The notes beneath the pieces were generated by a model, which was not told where the DNA came from, did not search any database, and worked only from the letters and a program-made list of their open reading frames with translations. DNA of 64,000 nucleotides from Phyllobacterium phragmitis. Its GTDB lineage: Bacteria; Pseudomonadota; Alphaproteobacteria; Rhizobiales; Rhizobiaceae. The stretch covers positions 62,001-126,000 of the forward strand of contig NZ_PVBR01000004.1 of NCBI RefSeq assembly GCF_002980495.1, read 5' to 3'. How positions within the stretch are numbered: position 1 is the first letter of the stretch; each line of letters begins with the position of its first letter. A program made the position numbers and the translations under genes. This document shows, piece after piece, positions 58,813 to 64,000 of this stretch.

Positions 58813-59898
58813 ATGGACGAAATTCAAAACAGGGTGAGCCGGCGCGCCGTTCTTGGCGCCGGCGTCGCGGGCGCGGCGATGCTTGCCATGCCGTCGGTGC
58901 TGCGTGCACAGGACAAGTCGCTGAAAATCGGCGTCTATGGCGGCTACTTCAAGGATTCCTTCGACAAGAACATCTTCCCCGATTTTACCAAGGCGACGGG
59001 TATCGCGGTGGAATCGGTCGCGGAACCTACGGGCGAGGCATGGCTGGTGCAACTCGAACAGGCGGCGCGTGCCGGACAGGCGCCGGCGGATGTATCGATG
59101 ATGTCGCAGGTCGCCATGCTCAAGGGGCAGACGACGGATCTCTGGACCCCGCTCGATCTGGCCAAGATCCCCAATGCCGGCAATCTCATTGACCGCTTCG
59201 TCAACAAATATCCGGATGGCCGCATTGCCGGCATCGGCGCGGTGGCGTGGTACATCACGCTCGTCACCAACACCGATACTTACAGGCAAGCCCCCGATTC
59301 ATGGGCCGCCTTCTGGGACAAGGCGAATGCGGACAAGCTCGGGCTGCTTGCGCTCGTCTCCAACTCGTTCCTGCTGGAAGTGACGGCCAAGACATTCTTC
59401 GGCGGTACCGACGCGCTCAGCACGGATGAGGGCCTCTTGAAGGCCTTCGACAAACTCGCCGAGGTCAAGCCGAATGTGCGGCTGTGGTATCGCGACGAGG
59501 CGCAATTCGAGCAAGCGCTGAAGTCGGGCGAAATCCCGATGGGGCAATATTATCACGACGTCACCGGCCTTGCCGCAGCCGATGGTAACCCGGTGCGCTC
59601 AACCTTCCCCAAGGAGGGCGGCATCCAGGATTCGGGCTGCTGGGCGCTGTCGCGTGCTTCGGAGAAGAGCGAGGAGGCGCATGTCTTCATCAACTATATG
59701 AGCCAGCCCGCGATCCAGGCGACGCTGTCGCGCAAGGTCGGCACCGCGCCCACCGTCAAGCGCGAATTGCTCGACCTGACGGATGAAGAATTCGCCGCGG
59801 TCTCCTCCGATATCGAACCGATCATTCCGCGCTACGATCTCTACCAGACCAAGTCGGACTGGCTGAACCAGAAATGGACGGAATTGATCGTCGGTTAA
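58813..59898 (+). CDS. Polyamine-type ABC transporter substrate-binding protein (Tat signal)
   Basis: A 361-residue extracellular solute-binding protein of the PotD/PotF group (SBP_bac_8 fold). The N-terminus has a Tat motif SRRAVLGAGVAGAAMLAMP, so it is exported folded. Binding-site residues cannot be read off with certainty. An AAGGAGA site precedes the ATG. It is the second gene of the cluster and lies about 70 bases past the ureohydrolase gene. Confidence 0.87.
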   Translation: MDEIQNRVSRRAVLGAGVAGAAMLAMPSVLRAQDKSLKIGVYGGYFKDSFDKNIFPDFTKATGIAVESVAEPTGEAWLVQLEQAARAGQAPADVSMMSQVAMLKGQTTDLWTPLDLAKIPNAGNLIDRFVNKYPDGRIAGIGAVAWYITLVTNTDTYRQAPDSWAAFWDKANADKLGLLALVSNSFLLEVTAKTFFGGTDALSTDEGLLKAFDKLAEVKPNVRLWYRDEAQFEQALKSGEIPMGQYYHDVTGLAAADGNPVRSTFPKEGGIQDSGCWALSRASEKSEEAHVFINYMSQPAIQATLSRKVGTAPTVKRELLDLTDEEFAAVSSDIEPIIPRYDLYQTKSDWLNQKWTELIVG

Positions 59899-59955
59899 GG
59901 TCTAGAGGTTGTCATGGTTTAATTGGAGCACTGGCAGGACAGGGCCCCTTGTTCT

Positions 59956-60060
59956 GCCGTCATTCTCGGGCTTGTCCCGAGAATCTGCTGAGCTATCAGA
60001 AGGGTAATCACTTTCCTTTTTCTTATGGCAGATTCTCGGGACAAGCCCGAGAATGACGGC
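59956..60060. repeat. Large perfect inverted repeat, 33-base arms
   Basis: The left arm 59956-59988 (GCCGTCATTCTCGGG...) and right arm 60028-60060 (...CCCGAGAATGACGGC) are exact complements with a 39-base centre. Each arm also contains a nested dyad TCTCGGGCTTGTCCCGAGA. Known as a widespread alphaproteobacterial intergenic element, in my recollection. Confidence 0.78.
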
Positions 60061-60108
60061 TAGGGGGAAGCTGTTTCAAGATAGTTCTGACAGACTCCAA
60101 TAATGTCC

Positions 60109-60158
60109 GCCATTCGCCCTCGTGGTTCGAGGCTCCGCTCACCAAGAGGGCGAATGGC
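60109..60158. repeat. Second palindromic element in the ABC operon gap
   Basis: GCCATTCGCCCTC (60109-60121) and GAGGGCGAATGGC (60146-60158) form an exact 13-base inverted pair with a loop containing GTGGTTCGAGGCTCCGCTCA. Confidence 0.7.
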
Positions 60159-60187
60159 CACAACAATGATTCAAGTAAGAGAAGCGC

Positions 60188-61225
60188 ATGTCCGGACTGG
60201 TTCTGAAAGATATATCGAAGCGGTTCGGCAGTTTCACCGCCGTCAGCCATGTGGATATCAGCGTGCCGCACGGCACGTTCGTCTGCATGCTTGGGCCATC
60301 GGGATGCGGCAAGACCACGCTTCTGCGCATGATCGCCGGGCTGGACGAGCCCAGCGAAGGCGCCATCTTGCTCGATGGGGCGGATATCACGCCTATCCCC
60401 ACGCACAAGCGTAATCTCGGCATGGTGTTCCAGTCACTGGCGTTGTTCCCGCATCTCAATGTCGCAGAGAACATCGCCTATCCCCTGCGCATCCGCGGCG
60501 TGGCGAAAGAAGACCAGAAGAAACGCGTCGATGAGCTCCTGCAGATGATCCATCTGCAGGGCTATGGCGAAAGGCCTGTCTCGAAACTCTCCGGCGGCCA
60601 GCGCCAGCGTGTCGCCATCGCTCGTGCGCTGGCGCTTTCGCCAAAGCTGTTCCTGCTCGACGAACCGCTGTCGGCGCTCGACGCCAAGCTGCGCGAAGCC
60701 ATGCAGGTGGAATTGCGCCAGTTGCAGCAGCGGCTGGGGATCACCACCATCGTCGTCACCCACGACCAGCGTGAGGCCATGACCATGGCCGATACCGTGG
60801 TGGTGATGAATGGCGGCGAAATCCGCCAGGCGGCTTCGCCCGTCGATATCTACCGCAACCCGGCCGATACATTCGTCGCCGACTTCATCGGCTCGACCAA
60901 TCTTCTCGAAATGTCCGCCGACAGCGCCGGCCGCGCTACGATCCTGGGAAAACCGATGGCGGGGCTGAAGCTTCCTACAGGCCTTGCCAAAGCGTCCGTC
61001 TCCATCCGGCCGGAGGATTTGCATCTGACGGCACCGGGCGGGGATGCCATCGATGGTACCGTCACCTTCATCCGGGATCTCGGCGGCACGATCGAGACCT
61101 TCATCGATGTCTCGGGCCAGAGCATCGTCGCGGTTTCGACGCCGCGGGCGCGGCCCGAGGTCAGCGTCGGCCAGAAGGTGGGCGTCGTCCTGCCCGATGA
61201 AGCCTGCGTGGTGCTCAAACGATGA
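60188..61225 (+). CDS. Polyamine-type ABC transporter ATPase (PotA/PotG-like)
   Basis: A 345-residue ATPase with Walker A GPSGCGKTT, signature LSGGQRQRVAIARALA and Walker B LFLLDEPLSALDAKLRE, then a C-terminal TOBE domain (SIRPEDLHLT). It energises the transporter formed with the binding protein and the two permeases. Its stop overlaps the first permease gene by four bases. Confidence 0.92.
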   Translation: MSGLVLKDISKRFGSFTAVSHVDISVPHGTFVCMLGPSGCGKTTLLRMIAGLDEPSEGAILLDGADITPIPTHKRNLGMVFQSLALFPHLNVAENIAYPLRIRGVAKEDQKKRVDELLQMIHLQGYGERPVSKLSGGQRQRVAIARALALSPKLFLLDEPLSALDAKLREAMQVELRQLQQRLGITTIVVTHDQREAMTMADTVVVMNGGEIRQAASPVDIYRNPADTFVADFIGSTNLLEMSADSAGRATILGKPMAGLKLPTGLAKASVSIRPEDLHLTAPGGDAIDGTVTFIRDLGGTIETFIDVSGQSIVAVSTPRARPEVSVGQKVGVVLPDEACVVLKR

Positions 61226-62076
61226 AACGCGAACCGCCCCGGACACTCGCCGATTACGGGCCATTGTTCTTCCCGGCGACGATGCTGACCGTGTTCTTCG
61301 TCGTGCCGTTCGGCACGATGATCGCCGTCAGCTTCTTCCAGCGCCAGCAGGGCGGCTTCTATACGCCGGCTTTCGTCTGGAGCAATTACGAACGCTTCCT
61401 GAGTGTCTTCTTCGGCAATGTGCTGGGCTTCTCGCTGATGCTGGCCATCACCGTTGCCATTTGCTGCGTGGTGCTGGCCCTGCCCTTCACCTATTGCCTC
61501 ACCCGCATGTCGCGACGCGCGCAGGTGCTCTGGCTTGTCGGGCTTCTCTCGGTCCTCTCGCTTTCGGAAGTCATCATCGGCTTTGCCTGGTCGACGCTGT
61601 TCTCGCGCACAGCCGGCATCACCAATCTGCTCGTCGCGATCGGCATCATGGATGCGCCACGGGCGCTTTATCCAGGTTTCGGCGCGGTTTTGACCGGAAT
61701 GGTCTATCAAGCCTTCCCCTATACGGTGCTGGTGCTCTTCCCGGCGCTGGTGCGGCTCGATCCGACATTGACGGAAGCGGCGCGCACGCTCGGCTCCTCG
61801 CCGCTTCGCGCCTTCTTCAACGTCGTCGTGCCGGCGCTGCGCAACACCATCGTCGCGACGCTGATCATGGTCTTCATCTTCGCGCTCGGCTCCTATCTGC
61901 TACCGCAAATCCTCGGGCGACCGCAGCACTGGACGCTGTCGGTGCTGATCACCGACCAGGCGATCTACCAGTCGAACATGCCGTTCGCCGCGGCGATGGC
62001 GGTGTTCCTCGTTCTGGTGACGCTGGCGCTGGTCTCGCTGACGCTCTTTATCGGGCGCAAGGGGGAAGTCGCATGA
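61222..62076 (+). CDS. Polyamine-type ABC transporter permease (PotB/PotH-like)
   Basis: A 284-residue permease of the MetI-like fold with six predicted membrane segments and the EAA loop EAARTLGSSPLRAFFNVVVPAL. It starts and ends with four-base ATGA overlaps, so the ATPase and both permeases are translated together. Confidence 0.9.
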   Translation: MKREPPRTLADYGPLFFPATMLTVFFVVPFGTMIAVSFFQRQQGGFYTPAFVWSNYERFLSVFFGNVLGFSLMLAITVAICCVVLALPFTYCLTRMSRRAQVLWLVGLLSVLSLSEVIIGFAWSTLFSRTAGITNLLVAIGIMDAPRALYPGFGAVLTGMVYQAFPYTVLVLFPALVRLDPTLTEAARTLGSSPLRAFFNVVVPALRNTIVATLIMVFIFALGSYLLPQILGRPQHWTLSVLITDQAIYQSNMPFAAAMAVFLVLVTLALVSLTLFIGRKGEVA

Positions 62077-62873
62077 ACCGGATATTGCAGCGGCTCTATT
62101 TCACGCTCATCGGCATCTTTCTCGCCGCGCCGCTCATCGTCGTCGCCGGCGTTTCGGTGAATGAGCGCCAGAGCCTGACCTTTCCACCGCAGGGCTTTTC
62201 GGTTTCCTGGTATGGCGAGATCTTCAGCAATCCGGAATGGCGCAACGCGCTTTTCGCATCCGTGACGCTTGCCGCGCTTTCCGCAGCGCTCGCGGTCGCC
62301 ATCGCCCTGCCGCTGGCATGGTTTTCCTGGCGGCGCCTCGCGCCATGGACCAATGTCTTCCAGGTGCTGGGCATCGCGCCTTTCACCCTGCCGCCCGTCA
62401 TCACCGCGCTCGGCCTTCTCACCTTCTGGGCGACGACAGGCTTTTACGGCCAGCCATGGACGGCGGTGATCAGCCATGCGATCTTCTTCGTCACGCTGCC
62501 GCTCGTCACCTTATCGCTCGGCTTCTCCTCGATCGACCGCTCGCTGGTCGAGGCGGCCTCGACGATGGGCGCCGATGACCGGACGGTGTTCTTCACGGTC
62601 ATCGTGCCTTTGATCCTGCCCTATATCGTTTCCGGCTATGCCTTCGCCTTCGTGTTGTCACTCAATGAATATATCGTCGCCTACATGACCGTCGGCTTCA
62701 CGCTCGAAACCCTGCCGATCAAGATCTTCAACGCCCTGCGCTACGGCTATACGCCGACCATGGCGTCGGTGTCGGTTCTGTTCGTCGCCGTCTCCGCTGT
62801 GATCTTCGGCCTCGTCGCCTGGTTCGGTGACCTGCCGAAGCTCCTGGGCGCGCTTTCATCCGAGGACAAATAA
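62073..62873 (+). CDS. Polyamine-type ABC transporter permease (PotC/PotI-like)
   Basis: A 266-residue permease with the EAA loop EAASTMGADDRTVFFTVIVPL and FVLSLNEYIVAYMTVGF near the end. ATG 62073 is used; the longer reading frame that runs from 61044 is an out-of-frame extension through the preceding genes. Its stop codon shares one base with the following amidase start (TAATG). Confidence 0.9.
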   Translation: MNRILQRLYFTLIGIFLAAPLIVVAGVSVNERQSLTFPPQGFSVSWYGEIFSNPEWRNALFASVTLAALSAALAVAIALPLAWFSWRRLAPWTNVFQVLGIAPFTLPPVITALGLLTFWATTGFYGQPWTAVISHAIFFVTLPLVTLSLGFSSIDRSLVEAASTMGADDRTVFFTVIVPLILPYIVSGYAFAFVLSLNEYIVAYMTVGFTLETLPIKIFNALRYGYTPTMASVSVLFVAVSAVIFGLVAWFGDLPKLLGALSSEDK

Positions 62874-63643
62874 TGCGCGCTGCCCTGTTCCAGATGAAGG
62901 TGGCGAGCGGCGATGTCGCGGCCAATCTGGGGAGCATCGCTGAGGCGGCGCAAAAGGCTTCCGGCAATGGCGCAAGCCTGCTCGTCGCGCCCGAACTGGC
63001 GCTGACGGGCTATGGCGCGGGCGATGCCCTTCGCGATCTTGCCGAACCGGCCGACGGCGCGCAAATGGTACGGCTCGAAGCGATCGCAGCGGCATATGGC
63101 ATCGCCATCGTCGCGGGTTTCGCGGAACGCGACGGCGCAGTCGTCTACAACAGCGCGGCCTATGTGGATGGCAAGGGCGGACGCACGATCTACCGCAAAT
63201 CGCATCTTTTCGGCGATTATGAGCGCGCATTGTTCCAGCCCGCTCCACCGGCGACATGCCTTTTCGAGCATGGTGGGATGAAGATCGGCATGCTGATCTG
63301 CTACGATGTGGAGTTCCCCGAAAACGTCCGGCGGTTGGCGCTTGCCGGCGCTGATATGGTGGTCGTGCCGACCGCATTGCCGGCAGGGCCGTCTGGAACG
63401 TTCATCGCGCAGAAGATGATCCAGGTGCGGGCCTTCGAAAACCAGATATTCGTGACCTATGTGAACCATGCCGGGGCGGACGAGAAATTCACCTTCGCCG
63501 GAATGTCGCGTCTGGCCGCGCCGGATGGCGGCCTGATCGTGGAGATCAGGGATGCGAAGGAACATCTGCGTTTTGCCGATATCGATCCCACCGCACGCAC
63601 GGCGACGATGACGGAATACAGCTATCTGCGCGATCTTGGCTGA
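62873..63643 (+). CDS. Carbon-nitrogen hydrolase (nitrilase superfamily)
   Basis: A 256-residue amidase with the catalytic triad E41 (LVAPELALTGYG), K109 (IYRKSHLFGDYE) and C143 (GMLICYDVEFPE). It hydrolyses a C-N bond of an amide, for example an omega-amide, N-carbamoylputrescine or 4-guanidinobutyramide; the nearest identity cannot be set from sequence alone. It is translationally linked to the permease gene and is the last gene of the ureohydrolase-transporter cluster. Confidence 0.87.
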   Translation: MRAALFQMKVASGDVAANLGSIAEAAQKASGNGASLLVAPELALTGYGAGDALRDLAEPADGAQMVRLEAIAAAYGIAIVAGFAERDGAVVYNSAAYVDGKGGRTIYRKSHLFGDYERALFQPAPPATCLFEHGGMKIGMLICYDVEFPENVRRLALAGADMVVVPTALPAGPSGTFIAQKMIQVRAFENQIFVTYVNHAGADEKFTFAGMSRLAAPDGGLIVEIRDAKEHLRFADIDPTARTATMTEYSYLRDLG

Positions 63644-63665
63644 TTAGCTCAGGCGATCAACGCCT

Positions 63666-64000
63666 TCAGTCCGGTCTCGACAGGACAAAGGCGGCACACG
63701 ATAGCATGAGCACCGCTACCCCTGTTGCAAGCGGCCACCCCGGGCGGGCGCTCCACCAGAACAGCCCGTAACCGGCAATCATTCCCGCCGAGGCCGCGAT
63801 CTTGGCCCTGCGGGGAATTGCACCCTTGTCACGCCATTTTCGCAGGAGCGGGCCGAACGTGGGATGGTCGAGCAGCCATGCCTCGATCCTGGGCGATGAC
63901 CTGCCGAAGAACCACGCCGCAAGGATGATGAAGATCGTCGTCGGCATGACGGGCAGGAACGCCCCGATCCCGCCGAGCGCGAGCATCAGGAAGCCGAGGA
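63666..64000 (-). CDS. DUF454 (YbaN-type) membrane protein, 5' end outside window
   Basis: The frame is open to the right edge of the window (...LGFLMLALGGIGAFLPVMPTT), so the start is upstream. The LPVMPTTIFIILAAWFFGRSSPR motif and a second membrane segment place it in DUF454, a family of small inner-membrane proteins of unknown function. It converges on the nitrilase-family gene, with 22 bases between the stop codons. Confidence 0.82.
   Translation of the reverse strand, partial: LGFLMLALGGIGAFLPVMPTTIFIILAAWFFGRSSPRIEAWLLDHPTFGPLLRKWRDKGAIPRRAKIAASAGMIAGYGLFWWSARPGWPLATGVAVLMLSCAAFVLSRPD

Larger units (their letters stand above)
59899..60187. other. Repeat-filled gap within the ABC operon
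   Basis: The 289 bases between the binding-protein and ATPase genes carry two palindromic elements (59956-60060 and 60109-60158) and no gene. Confidence 0.6.

Noticed and set aside
61044-62072. Possible gene fusion upstream of the second permease (frame from 61044)
   Set aside because: The first 343 codons lie out of frame over the ATPase and first permease genes; the real gene starts at the coupled ATG 62073.

Overview
The window (about 60% GC) carries gene order, regulators and repeats typical of Hyphomicrobiales (Rhizobiales). The rimP-nusA-ylxR-infB-rbfA-truB-rpsO-pnp block, an Irr-type Fur protein next to fabA-fabB-fabI, the lnt-XRE-metK-trmB run, a DUF982 protein and abundant GC-rich palindromic intergenic repeats all point to a Brucella/Ochrobactrum-like chromosome. 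This placement rests on recognition of families and gene order, not on a database search.

Layout. 0-2.4 kb: end of a Tad/Flp pilus locus (tadB partial, tadC, a TPR lipoprotein). 2.5-7.8 kb: M17 aminopeptidase, a MarR/NlpC pair, a D-2-hydroxyacid dehydrogenase, an SH3 protein and irr. 8-10.8 kb: fabA, fabB, fabI. 10.8-22.3 kb: an RsmC-like methyltransferase, then the translation/RNA-decay superoperon on the minus strand. 22.3-23.3 kb: a small ORF of 54 codons and a decayed tctA remnant. 23.3-34.1 kb: a minus-strand housekeeping run (trmB, metK, XRE regulator, lnt, corC-like, ybeY, phoH, miaB, plsC-like, rimI, tsaB). 34.2-38.3 kb: trehalose operon otsB-GH15-otsA with 4-base overlaps. 38.6-44.9 kb: DUF982 protein, a sugar ABC transporter of the myo-inositol/rhizopine type, an M29 aminopeptidase and a small lipoprotein. 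44.9-52.5 kb: SleB-like hydrolase and the phosphate regulon pstSCAB-phoU-phoB, with three PhoB half-sites in front of pstS. 52.6-55.2 kb: purine catabolism (urate hydroxylase PuuD and guanine deaminase). 55.2-63.6 kb: aminotransferase, LysR regulator, agmatinase-type ureohydrolase, polyamine-type ABC transporter and a nitrilase-family amidase, which look like one uptake and breakdown module for a guanidino or amide compound. 63.7 kb to the end: partial DUF454 protein.

Most of the window is ordinary core chromosome. The least explained parts are the ureohydrolase/ABC/nitrilase cluster, palindromic repeats placed inside operons and at the 3' end of miaB, the tctA relic, the small ORF at 22.6 kb, and hairpins at pstS/pstC and metK. 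No CRISPR array, insertion sequence, prophage, tRNA or rRNA gene was seen.
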